DNA of 64,000 nucleotides, taken from the NCBI RefSeq assembly GCF_035668035.1, contig NZ_JAYMYJ010000042.1:1-64000 (forward strand), in the 5' to 3' direction. This stretch comes from Thiothrix phosphatis (lineage in GTDB: Bacteria; Pseudomonadota; Gammaproteobacteria; Thiotrichales; Thiotrichaceae). Shown here one piece after another: positions 7,948 to 15,561 of the stretch. Position 1 is the first letter of the stretch, and every line of letters begins with the position of its first letter. Under the pieces are notes generated by a model. That model had not been told where the DNA came from and did not search any database. It saw only the letters and a list, made by a program, of their open reading frames with translations. Position numbers and translations under genes: made by a program.

Positions 7948-8618
7948 GGGCGGTCATCCTTGAACATGCGCCAGCCGCTGATCATGGTGCTGACCAGGCT
8001 CTGGCGGGACATGATGTCTTCGCGGATCGCCACATACACATGAACCATGACAAACACGACGATGAACCACATGCCCAAGTGGTGCCAAGTATGCACATCC
8101 TGGCTTTGGCCGAACAGCGGGATCACCCAGCCGAAGAAAAAGTCGAACCAACTGCCTTTTCCTGCCCCTTCGCTGTACAGCGCAAAGCCGGTGATGACCA
8201 TGAACAAGCTGGTCAGCGTTGGCATCAGGAACATGCCCAGTTGCGCCAGCGGGTTGTGGCCGACGTACTTGTGCGGTTCTTTTTCCAGGAACAAGTACCA
8301 GCGCAATTCAAACCAGGCTTCTTTCCAGAAGGCCTTATTGAAAATCGGTAGGCGGAACAGTTGTTTGGCGTGGTGGTTGCCCACGAATGACCAATAGAAA
8401 CGCCCCAGGAAACCGATGGCGAACACAAATGCCGCCGCAAAATGGGCGAAACGGATGTAACCCATCAGGAAATTGGCGCTCGCCTCGCCCGGCATGGTTG
8501 GCAATGGGCTACCGATAAAGTAGCCCGTCACCGCCAGGACGAGAATGGCGAAAGCATTGATCCAGTGCCACAAACGCACCGGCGCTTCATAGACATAAAC
8601 GGCTTGTTGCGTTGCCAT
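7944..8618 (-). CDS. hupC: Ni/Fe-hydrogenase b-type cytochrome subunit HupC
   Basis: A 224-aa four-helix membrane cytochrome b (HyaC/HoxZ). It anchors the HupSL dimer on the periplasmic side and passes electrons from H2 to the quinone pool. Haem-ligand histidines are visible in RLWHWINAF, in the second helix RFAHFAAAFVF, and in the last helix HTWHHLGMWFIVVFVMVHVYVA. It is separated from the preceding small membrane protein gene by only 3 bp. Confidence 0.95.
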   Translation of the reverse strand: MATQQAVYVYEAPVRLWHWINAFAILVLAVTGYFIGSPLPTMPGEASANFLMGYIRFAHFAAAFVFAIGFLGRFYWSFVGNHHAKQLFRLPIFNKAFWKEAWFELRWYLFLEKEPHKYVGHNPLAQLGMFLMPTLTSLFMVITGFALYSEGAGKGSWFDFFFGWVIPLFGQSQDVHTWHHLGMWFIVVFVMVHVYVAIREDIMSRQSLVSTMISGWRMFKDDRP

Positions 8619-8621
8619 GGT

Positions 8622-8831
8622 TCACCTCCCGCGTTTGACGCTCCAGACGGCACCAACGGCCAGCAGCAAGGCCACTGCCGCTATGGCGCCAAAGTGGAAA
8701 GGGCTGGAAAAAAAATGTTCCAGCAATCCCCAGCCATCCAGGCTGGTGTGGGGGCCAGGGTGCGCCAACGCCTTATCCGCCAGCGGCAGGAGCGCGAGCG
8801 GGGCAAGGTGGTTGCTGTTCAGTTTCAGCAT
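8622..8831 (-). CDS. Small single-span membrane protein between hupL and hupC
   Basis: A 69-aa protein I do not recognise as a named family. It has a signal-peptide-like N-terminus ending ADKALA, after which a mature chain would begin HPGPH. A short His-containing stretch follows (LLEHFFSSPFHFG), then one strong C-terminal transmembrane helix and a basic tail (VKRGR). The His-Pro-Gly mature N-terminus recalls HupE/UreJ nickel proteins, but at a fraction of their size. It sits 15 bp after hupL and 3 bp before hupC, has a good GGAGGA ribosome-binding site, and is surely co-transcribed. A metal-binding or assembly role at the membrane is a guess. Confidence 0.75.
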   Translation of the reverse strand: MLKLNSNHLAPLALLPLADKALAHPGPHTSLDGWGLLEHFFSSPFHFGAIAAVALLLAVGAVWSVKRGR

Positions 8832-8846
8832 GATGGTTACTCCTCC

Positions 8847-10640
8847 TTAGCGTATCTTGATGTTGGCCATTTCCTGGCCATCCGGGCTCATCACATGGGT
8901 GGAGCACGCCAGGCACGGGTCGAAACTGTGCAGGGTGCGCAGGATTTCCAGCGGCTGGTCGGCCACTTCCACCTTGGTGTTCATCAGGGAGGCTTCAAAC
9001 GCGCCGATATTGCCAGCCGGGTTGCGCGGCGAACCGTTCCAGGTGGTCGGCACCACGCATTGGTAGTTTTTGATCTTGCCTTTCTCAATGACAACCCAGT
9101 GCCCCAGCGCGCCGCGTGGTGCTTCGGTGAAGCCCACGCCTTTGGCGGATTTTGGCCAGCTTGCCGGGTCCCACTTGTCGATATTGGCGGTGGCGAGGTC
9201 GCCCGCCTTGATGTTGGCCATCAGCTTGTCCTGGAAATAACGCATCTTGTGCGCCGCCCAAGAAGCTTCCAGCCCACGCGCGGCGGTGCGGCCCAGGGTG
9301 GAGAACAGCGCCTCCAGCGGCAGTTTGAGGACGGACAGCAGCCGCTCGGTTGGCTCCTTGAATTCCGGGTTGCCCTGCACATAGCCGATGATGTAACGCG
9401 CCAGCGGGCCGACTTCCATCGCATGGCCTTTCCAGCGCGGCGCCTTGATCCAGGAATACTTGGCGGCTTCGTCGAGTGATTCGATATTGGTGCGGGTTCC
9501 CTTGGTGTTGGCGCCCAGCGCGAAGTTCGGCTCGGTGACGCCATCCCACGGGTGCAGGCCCTTGCTTTCATCCGGGTACTGGTACCAGGAATGGGTGACA
9601 AATTCTTGGATCTCATCCGGGTTGCGCAGGTCGACCGGATGGATTTCCTGCAATTTGCCGTTGATGATGGCGCCATGCGGCAACAGCAGGTTGTTGGGGG
9701 AATAATCATTGGCCTTGTCGGGAATGTCGCCGTAAGACATGACCGAGGTGGACGACAAGCCGCCGCCATACAGCCAGCCCTTGTAGAAGGAGGCGATCGC
9801 AATCAGGTCTGGGATGTAAACCTTGTCGATGAACTCAATCGTCTGGTCAATGATGCTGGAAACCAGGTTCAGGCGCTCGATATTCACCGCGCCCACCGCG
9901 CCGGTATCGTGCACATTGATCGCGCAAGGCATGCCACCGACCAACCAGTTCGGATGCGGGTTCTTGCCACCGTAGATGGTGTGGATCTTGACGATTTCCT
10001 TCTGGAAATCCAGCGCCTCCAGGTAGTGGGTCACCGCCATCAGGTTGGCTTCCGGCGGCAGCTTGTAAGCCGGGTTGCCCCAGTAGCCATTCATGAACGG
10101 GCCAAGCTGGCCGGATTCGACGAACTTTTTGATGCGGTTCTGCACATCACGGAAATAGCCGGGCGAGGACTTTGGCCAGCTGGAAACGCTCTGCATCAGC
10201 TCGGAAGTCGCTTTCGGGTCAGCCTTCAGCGCCGACACCACATCCACCCAATCGAGCGCATGCAAATGGTAGAAATGCACCAGATGGTCATGCGCCTGCA
10301 AGGTCAACTGCATGATATTGCGGATGGAGTTGGCGTTTTCCGGAATCTGGATGCCCAGTGCATCTTCCACCGCACGCACAGAAGTCAGCGCGTGCGTGCC
10401 GGTGCAAACGCCGCATATCCGCTCGGTAAACGCCCAAGCGTCACGCGGGTCACGGCCACGCAGGATCACTTCCAGCCCGCGCCACATGGTGCCGGTGGAA
10501 ACCGCATTGCGGATCATATTGTTGTCATCAAGGTTCACTTCGCAGCGCATGTGGCCTTCGATGCGCGTGACCGGGTCGACCACCACGCGGCGGCCACTAT
10601 TGTCCAGACTGAAACCGTTGGGTGTATTGGTTGCGCCCAT
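8847..10640 (-). CDS. hupL: Uptake [NiFe]-hydrogenase large subunit HupL
   Basis: A 597-aa group 1 large subunit carrying the Ni-Fe(CN)2CO site. Both metal motifs are present: RICGVCTGTH near residue 78 and DPCLACSTH near the C-terminus. A 15-residue tail (VMSPDGQEMANIKIR) follows the final His and is the expected HupD cleavage peptide. The protein has no signal and is exported with HupS by hitch-hiking on the Tat pathway. ATG at 10640 overlaps the hupS stop by one base. Confidence 0.98.
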   Translation of the reverse strand: MGATNTPNGFSLDNSGRRVVVDPVTRIEGHMRCEVNLDDNNMIRNAVSTGTMWRGLEVILRGRDPRDAWAFTERICGVCTGTHALTSVRAVEDALGIQIPENANSIRNIMQLTLQAHDHLVHFYHLHALDWVDVVSALKADPKATSELMQSVSSWPKSSPGYFRDVQNRIKKFVESGQLGPFMNGYWGNPAYKLPPEANLMAVTHYLEALDFQKEIVKIHTIYGGKNPHPNWLVGGMPCAINVHDTGAVGAVNIERLNLVSSIIDQTIEFIDKVYIPDLIAIASFYKGWLYGGGLSSTSVMSYGDIPDKANDYSPNNLLLPHGAIINGKLQEIHPVDLRNPDEIQEFVTHSWYQYPDESKGLHPWDGVTEPNFALGANTKGTRTNIESLDEAAKYSWIKAPRWKGHAMEVGPLARYIIGYVQGNPEFKEPTERLLSVLKLPLEALFSTLGRTAARGLEASWAAHKMRYFQDKLMANIKAGDLATANIDKWDPASWPKSAKGVGFTEAPRGALGHWVVIEKGKIKNYQCVVPTTWNGSPRNPAGNIGAFEASLMNTKVEVADQPLEILRTLHSFDPCLACSTHVMSPDGQEMANIKIR

Positions 10641-11722
10641 TATTGGTCACCTCCCTTGTCCTTGCGTTGCGCGTGTTTGACGGCGCTGATGGCGGCGTGT
10701 GCGGCGATCGCCGCGCCCACCACGCCTGCCACACCCATGCCGACTTCATCGGCGTTGGCTTCGATGCCGAACTGCTTGATATTGGTCAGGCGGTTGTAGA
10801 AGCTGCCTTTGTCCCAGAACCCGTCTTCGGAACAGCCAATACAGCCATGGCCGGACTGGATGGGGAAGGAAACGCCGCCATTCCAGCGGGTGGTGGAGCA
10901 GGCGTTGTAGGTGGTCGGGCCTTTGCAGCCGACTTTGTACAGGCAATAGCCTTTGCGGGCGGATTCGTCATCCCACGCTTCCACAAACTGCCCGGCGTCG
11001 AAGTGCGGGCGGCGATAGCATTTGTCATGGATACGCTGGCCGTAGAACATTTTCGGGCGGCCTTGGCGGTCAAGCTCAGGAATACGGTCGAAGGTGAGCA
11101 TATAAGCCACCACCCCGGTCATGACTTCCGCAATCGGCGGGCAGCCCGGCACCTTGATGATCGGCTTGTCGGTGATGACTTTGTGCACCGGCGTGGCGCG
11201 GGTCGGGTTCGGCGCGGCGGCTTGCACGCAACCCCAGGAAGCGCAGGAACCCCAGGAAATGATCGCCTTGCAATCCTTGGCGACGCGGCGCAGCTTTTCC
11301 ACGAATGGCTTGCCCGACTGGATGCAGAACATGCCGTCTTCGTTGAGTGGCGGGTTGCCCTCGACTGCAAGGATGTAATTGCCTTTGTACTTCTCAATGA
11401 TCTCGTCGAGGATCGCTTCCGCCTGATGCCCGGCGGACGCCATCAGCGTGTCGTCGTAATCCAGCGAAATCATCGACAGCACCACATCCTTCGCCAAGGG
11501 GTGCGCGGAACGGATAAACGATTCCGAGCAGCAGGTGCATTCCAACCCATGCAGCCACAAAACGGGCGTGCGCGGCTTGGTTTCCATGGCTTCGGCGATT
11601 TTGGGCGCAAATGCAGGCCCCAGCCCCAGAGCGGCGGCTGTCAGACTGCAAAATTTCAGGAAGCTGCGACGGGTGATGCCCTGACGGCGCATCACCTCGT
11701 AAAAGGTTTCTAGTTCTGGCAT
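10640..11722 (-). CDS. hupS: Uptake [NiFe]-hydrogenase small subunit HupS, oxygen-tolerant type
   Basis: A 360-aa Fe-S subunit with a twin-arginine signal (TRRSFLKF near residue 18), followed by the mature N-terminus and a C-terminal membrane helix near residues 327-346 for contact with HupC. The proximal cluster region reads LECTCCSES, and a further Cys occurs in EDGMFC. These match the two extra cysteines of E. coli Hyd-1 that make a [4Fe-3S] cluster and oxygen tolerance (group 1d). The medial and distal cluster cysteines (e.g. HDKCYRR, GCKGPT, GHGCIGC) are present. It is first in the operon, 56 bp downstream of a sigma-54 promoter; ribosome-binding site GGAGGAG. Confidence 0.98.
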   Translation of the reverse strand: MPELETFYEVMRRQGITRRSFLKFCSLTAAALGLGPAFAPKIAEAMETKPRTPVLWLHGLECTCCSESFIRSAHPLAKDVVLSMISLDYDDTLMASAGHQAEAILDEIIEKYKGNYILAVEGNPPLNEDGMFCIQSGKPFVEKLRRVAKDCKAIISWGSCASWGCVQAAAPNPTRATPVHKVITDKPIIKVPGCPPIAEVMTGVVAYMLTFDRIPELDRQGRPKMFYGQRIHDKCYRRPHFDAGQFVEAWDDESARKGYCLYKVGCKGPTTYNACSTTRWNGGVSFPIQSGHGCIGCSEDGFWDKGSFYNRLTNIKQFGIEANADEVGMGVAGVVGAAIAAHAAISAVKHAQRKDKGGDQ

Positions 11723-11777
11723 GTGGCTCCTCCAACCAACGGTTCGCTATTACCAGCAAGGTAATCCCTGCAAACCA

Positions 11778-11793
11778 AGCAAATTTCGCGCCA
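11778..11793 (-). promoter_or_regulatory. Sigma-54 promoter of the hup structural operon
   Basis: On the minus strand the sequence TGGCGCGAAATTTGCT matches the sigma-54 consensus TGGCACG-N4-TTGCW with one change. The invariant -24 GG and -12 GC are exactly 10 bp apart. The predicted start lies near 11767, leaving about 45 nt of leader before the hupS ATG. The upstream flank is AT-rich, suiting DNA bending and binding of an NtrC-type activator, presumably HupR encoded at 20448-21905. Confidence 0.85.
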
Positions 11794-11933
11794 CTTATTT
11801 ATATATTTGTTTTTGAAAAGTTTATGAGCGATTTTTAGTGTGTGTATGGAAAGATTGTTTGCACTCCAGTGCCTGGTGCTGGCAACGGCATTGCCACCCG
11901 AAAAAACCAAGGCAGATGAATTGCGTGGCCGTG

Positions 11934-12575
11934 TTAGGGGATGCCCAGCAGCTTGTGTGTCTGTATGCCCAGTTTCCACTGCGGGTGTTGCAGGCAATAG
12001 GCGACCGCCGCTTGCAGATGCTGCGCCTGTTGCGGCCCATCCAGCGCTTGCAGGTAGAAATGCCGGAAATCCAGCCCGGCGAACTGTTCCGGCGGTGCCA
12101 ATGGCTGCGGGTAAACCAGTTTCAGCTCATCGCCCTGCGTCGCCACTAGCGGTGCAGCGGCCTTGGGGCTGACACACAGCCAGTCGACGCCCGGTGGGAC
12201 AGGCTGGGTGCCGTTGGTTTCCACCGCGATTTCGAAGCCGCGTGCGTGCATGGCGCTGGTCAGCGCCGCATCCAGTTGCAGCAACGGTTCGCCGCCGGTG
12301 AACACCACGAAGCGGTTGACATCCTGTTGCACGCCAGCCAGCCACAGGCGTTCGATCTGCTGTGCAAGCGCGTCGGCGCTGTGGAATTTGCCGCCGTTTT
12401 CCCCATTGGTGCCGACGAAATCGGTGTCGCAGAAATCGCACACGGCTGTGCGCCGGTCTTGCTCACGCCCTGACCACAGGTTGCAGCCCGCAAAGCGGCA
12501 GAACAGGGCAGGGCGGCCAGTGTGGAAGCCTTCGCCTTGCAGGGTGTAAAACATTTCCTTGACGGAATAGGTCAC
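11934..12575 (-). CDS. queE: 7-carboxy-7-deazaguanine synthase
   Basis: A 213-aa radical-SAM enzyme of the queuosine/7-deazaguanine pathway; converts 6-carboxytetrahydropterin to 7-carboxy-7-deazaguanine. The cluster motif is the QueE variant C-x14-C-x2-C (GCN...AVCDFC). TLQGEGFHTG and FTGGEPLLQ are also typical. I choose GTG at 12575 as start: it overlaps the queD stop as GTGA and gives the family N-terminus VTYSVKEMFYTLQGEG. An ATG 30 bases upstream is possible. Confidence 0.94.
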   Translation of the reverse strand: MTYSVKEMFYTLQGEGFHTGRPALFCRFAGCNLWSGREQDRRTAVCDFCDTDFVGTNGENGGKFHSADALAQQIERLWLAGVQQDVNRFVVFTGGEPLLQLDAALTSAMHARGFEIAVETNGTQPVPPGVDWLCVSPKAAAPLVATQGDELKLVYPQPLAPPEQFAGLDFRHFYLQALDGPQQAQHLQAAVAYCLQHPQWKLGIQTHKLLGIP

Positions 12576-13657
12576 ACCGGCAGCCCCGGCTCGTGTTCGC
12601 CCCACGACAGCACCACGCCGCAGCCCGGCGTTTCGTACAAATCGATGCGGTCAAGCTGCGGCAGGCCGGGGCTGGCCTGGGTGCGTATCCAGCGGGCGAG
12701 GCCGGGCGGGTCAGGCTCATCCAATCCCGGCAGTTCGTTCAGGCAGTGGTGGTCCAACTGCTGGTAAAGCGGGGTGAACAGTTGCTTCACATCGCCATAA
12801 TCGACCGTCCAGCCCATCACTGCATCCAGCGGCGAGGTCAGGTGCAGGCGCAGCAGGTAACTGTGCCCGTGCAGGCGGCGCACCCCTGCGTCGGGGGCGG
12901 CACGTTCCAGGTGCAAGGCGCTTTCAAAGCGCTGGTCTTTCCAGATGCGGTAACGCTGGCCGTCGTAGTGGCAGCCAGCGGTGACGGTTTCGTACACGCT
13001 CACCCAGGACAGCGCCTCCAGTTCCGGCTTGAGGCGCGCCCACAGCCAGGCGGCCAGCATTTCGCTGGTGGGGTTTTCCAGCCCCGGAATGTCGTTCAGG
13101 CAATGGTGGTGAAGCTGCGCATGCAGGGGGAGCCAGACGGCTTCCAGGCGGTCGAAATCCACCCCCATGTCCTGCGCCTGCACATTTTGGTTGGCGTGCA
13201 GGATGACTTCAAAGCCGTGGCCATGCATGCGTCCGCACTGATGCCCCGGCGGCACCTGTGGCAGGCGGTGGGCGGCCTCGAAACGGAAACGCCGCCAGAT
13301 ATGGGCGTTGTCCTGCAAATCCAGGTCAGCGCCCTGATGGCGGGTGCTTTGCACGCCGACGGACGCGACGCCGGGCAACGCCATGCGGGCGCGCACCCAA
13401 CGCGCCAGATTTTCATCCGTCGGCATCGGCAGGAACTGGTTGAGGTCGTTGTAATCCAGCGGCGCGACGCATTCGCCCAACTGGCGGCGCAGGGCTTCCA
13501 CTGATGCGGCGTTTTGCACGCGCAGTTTGGCGAGGAAGCTGTGCCCGTGCAGGCGGCGGGCGCAATGGCCAACCGGCAACGGCGAACCTTGCGGGTTTTC
13601 AATCCGGCAGGCGGCCTCGAACGGGGCGGCGGCGGTGTAAAACAGGGTTTCGTTCAT
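12572..13657 (-). CDS. queD: 6-carboxytetrahydropterin synthase, three tandem QueD domains
   Basis: QueD normally has about 120 residues; this 361-aa protein contains three consecutive QueD/PTPS-like domains (about 1-118, 119-238, 239-361). Domain 2 is closest to E. coli QueD: it keeps the zinc histidines (H130, H145, H147), catalytic C141 and E223, but the Asp of the Asp-His pair is His (LHHHCLND). Domain 3 keeps the pair (LDHHCLNE, D302-H303), HGH and E342 but lacks the catalytic Cys and the first zinc His is displaced. Domain 1 keeps HGH (H37, H39) but has Cys at the first zinc position and lacks the catalytic His and Glu. The enzyme makes 6-carboxytetrahydropterin from dihydroneopterin triphosphate. 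It overlaps queC and queE by 4 bp each. Confidence 0.9.
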   Translation of the reverse strand: MNETLFYTAAAPFEAACRIENPQGSPLPVGHCARRLHGHSFLAKLRVQNAASVEALRRQLGECVAPLDYNDLNQFLPMPTDENLARWVRARMALPGVASVGVQSTRHQGADLDLQDNAHIWRRFRFEAAHRLPQVPPGHQCGRMHGHGFEVILHANQNVQAQDMGVDFDRLEAVWLPLHAQLHHHCLNDIPGLENPTSEMLAAWLWARLKPELEALSWVSVYETVTAGCHYDGQRYRIWKDQRFESALHLERAAPDAGVRRLHGHSYLLRLHLTSPLDAVMGWTVDYGDVKQLFTPLYQQLDHHCLNELPGLDEPDPPGLARWIRTQASPGLPQLDRIDLYETPGCGVVLSWGEHEPGLPV

Positions 13658-14349
13658 GCCTGCGCGCCAAACTTGGCCAGCAGTGGGTCAGGCGCGCCTG
13701 CCTCCAGGAAGCCTTTCGCCCGCAACAGGCAGGAGTCGCATTGCCCACACGGTTTGCCGTTTGCGTCCGGGTCATAGCAACTGCTGGTGAGGCTGTAATC
13801 CACCCCCAGCGCCAGCCCCTGACGGATGATGTCGGCCTTGCTCAAGTGGATCAGCGGCGTGTGGATGCTGAGTGTGTGGCCTTCCACGCCGGTTTTGGTG
13901 GCGAGGTTGGCCATGTTTGCGAAGGCGGCAATGAATTCCGGGCGGCAATCGGGGTAGCCGGAGTAATCAAGCGCGTTGACGCCGATGAAAATGTGCTGCG
14001 CTTCCAGCACTTCCGCCCAACCGAGCGCAAAGGAAAGGAAGATGGTGTTGCGGGCTGGCACATAGGTCACCGGGATGCTGTGTTCCATGCTGGCGGCGTC
14101 CCGGCCTTTGGGCACTTCAATGTCGGCGGTCAGCGCCGAGCCGCCGAACGCGCGCAGGTTGATGTCGGCAATGACGTGTTCCTCGACCTGCATGGCTTGG
14201 GCGACCTGCCGGGCGGATTCCAGTTCGATGCTGTGGCGCTGGCCGTAGCGGAAGGACAGCGCGTAGGGGGCGAAACCTTGTGCTTTGGCGATGGCGAGGA
14301 CGGTGGTGGAGTCCAGTCCGCCACTGAGCAGGATGACGGCCTTGTTCAT
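13654..14349 (-). CDS. queC: 7-cyano-7-deazaguanine (preQ0) synthase
   Basis: A 231-aa ATP-dependent enzyme that turns 7-carboxy-7-deazaguanine and ammonia into preQ0. The PP-loop SGGLDSTT is at residue 9 and the zinc-binding cysteines are near the C-terminus (SCYDPD...PCGQCDSCLLR). Length is normal. It overlaps the upstream ACT-domain gene and the downstream queD by 4 bp each, so the queC-queD-queE set is one translationally coupled operon. Confidence 0.96.
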   Translation of the reverse strand: MNKAVILLSGGLDSTTVLAIAKAQGFAPYALSFRYGQRHSIELESARQVAQAMQVEEHVIADINLRAFGGSALTADIEVPKGRDAASMEHSIPVTYVPARNTIFLSFALGWAEVLEAQHIFIGVNALDYSGYPDCRPEFIAAFANMANLATKTGVEGHTLSIHTPLIHLSKADIIRQGLALGVDYSLTSSCYDPDANGKPCGQCDSCLLRAKGFLEAGAPDPLLAKFGAQA

Positions 14350-14864
14350 GAAGCGTTGAAGGTCAGGTCGACCATGAGCGGGTCAGGGAGGTTTTCGAAC
14401 GCGCCTTGCACGTCTTCCGGCGTGACGCCCGCTGGCAGCGCCAGCCGCAGGTTGGCGTAAAACAGCAGTTCACCGGACATCGGCGCGGCGCGCTGTTCGC
14501 TTTCCAGCTCCTCGATATTGATGTTGAGGGCGGCCAACTGGCGGGTGATGTCGTGGATGATGCCGGGGCGGTCGTGGCCCAGCAGCTCCAGCGTCAGCGG
14601 CGTGCGGGATTCATGGGGTTCCGCTTCGCTTTGCTGCGCCAGGATGCGCAGGCCGTCGGTTTGCAGCGCGTCGAGCGCTTGCAGCAATGCACCAAGCTGT
14701 TCTTCGGCGATGACGACATGCGCCAGCCCGGCGAACTGTCCGGCCAAACGCACCATGCGGCTTTCCTGCCAATTGCCATGATGCGCCTTGACCGCTTCGG
14801 AAATGGATTTGACCAGCCCGGCGCGGTCGGGGCCGAGGACAGTCAGTACCAGGGATGTTTGCAT
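14346..14864 (-). CDS. Two-ACT-domain protein, GcvR-like
   Basis: A 172-aa protein made of two ACT domains (LTVLGPDRAGLVKSI near residue 6; LELLGHDRPGIIHDI near residue 88). This is the layout of the glycine-cleavage regulator GcvR and related amino-acid sensors. No DNA-binding domain is present. ATG at 14864 is preferred over the further-upstream ATG because it gives the family N-terminus (MQTSLVLTVLGPDRAG) and has an AAAGG site. It is first in the que operon; a link between amino-acid sensing and queuosine synthesis would be inference. Confidence 0.85.
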   Translation of the reverse strand: MQTSLVLTVLGPDRAGLVKSISEAVKAHHGNWQESRMVRLAGQFAGLAHVVIAEEQLGALLQALDALQTDGLRILAQQSEAEPHESRTPLTLELLGHDRPGIIHDITRQLAALNINIEELESEQRAAPMSGELLFYANLRLALPAGVTPEDVQGAFENLPDPLMVDLTFNAS

Positions 14865-15162
14865 GGGATGCCTTTTCAGTATGGGTGGATTGCCGAAAGT
14901 ATAATACATCTGCGTATTTCGGGAAAAACACACGGCTTATCCGCCACTTTATCCGGATGTCTAATATGTATTACATGTGCAGGCCGTGCACTGGGCAAAA
15001 ATGTCAGTAAAAAAATACAGCAATTAAAAGGCTGGATAATTTTTCTTCATTGGTTGAGAATTGTCAAACCTTTGCTTTTTAGTTAATGGATATACTTTTA
15101 CACTGTTCAAATTATCTTCATTTTGGTAGGTATTTTTTTCTTAAAAATAGGGATTCTGATAT
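14865..15162. other. Divergent intergenic region, AT-rich
   Basis: This 298-bp spacer separates the leftward que operon from the rightward CZB gene and is clearly more AT-rich than its surroundings. TATACT-like -10 elements occur on both sides (minus strand near 14897-14902, plus strand 15091-15096) but I find no well-spaced -35 for either. A short inverted repeat GTGCA-N5-TGCAC lies near 14979. No ORF or RNA gene is evident. Confidence 0.4.
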
Positions 15163-15534
15163 ATGGGCAACAACAGTGCTTTTTTTATGCAGCGCTTGAA
15201 TGATCACATCCAATACCTTGGCCGGGTCACCAGGACATTGGCGGACAAGGATGATTTTCATGGGACAGACTGCCATTCCTGCAAGCTAGGCAGATGGATA
15301 GACAGTAGTGGCAGGGAGGATGTTGTCGCCCATGCGCCGCATGCTGAGGGCTTGTTTGAACGGTTGGTTGAACGCCATGAATACTTCCATTCGGTCAGCA
15401 ATGAGGTGTTGGCCAAACATCAGGTGGGCGATACGGTCAACTGCTACCGCGCCATGACGGAAATGCACAAGGTGTCTGGCCAACTGGTCAGCCTGCTGTT
15501 GGATATTGACCGCAAGGTCAAAGTGGCGGCCTGA
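15163..15534 (+). CDS. Stand-alone CZB (chemoreceptor zinc-binding) domain protein
   Basis: A 123-aa cytosolic four-helix protein consisting only of a CZB domain. The zinc motif is visible (TDCHSCKLGRWI near residue 36, then histidines in the HAPHAEG and HEYFHSV segments). CZB domains bind zinc through His and Cys and usually sit on chemoreceptors or diguanylate cyclases, where they report zinc or hypochlorite. Here no effector domain is attached, so it would act in trans. An AGGGA site precedes the ATG. It converges on hupV with a 27-bp gap. Confidence 0.85.
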   Translation: MGNNSAFFMQRLNDHIQYLGRVTRTLADKDDFHGTDCHSCKLGRWIDSSGREDVVAHAPHAEGLFERLVERHEYFHSVSNEVLAKHQVGDTVNCYRAMTEMHKVSGQLVSLLLDIDRKVKVAA

Positions 15535-15561
15535 TTCTTGCCCAATAACTTCGTAGCCAGA

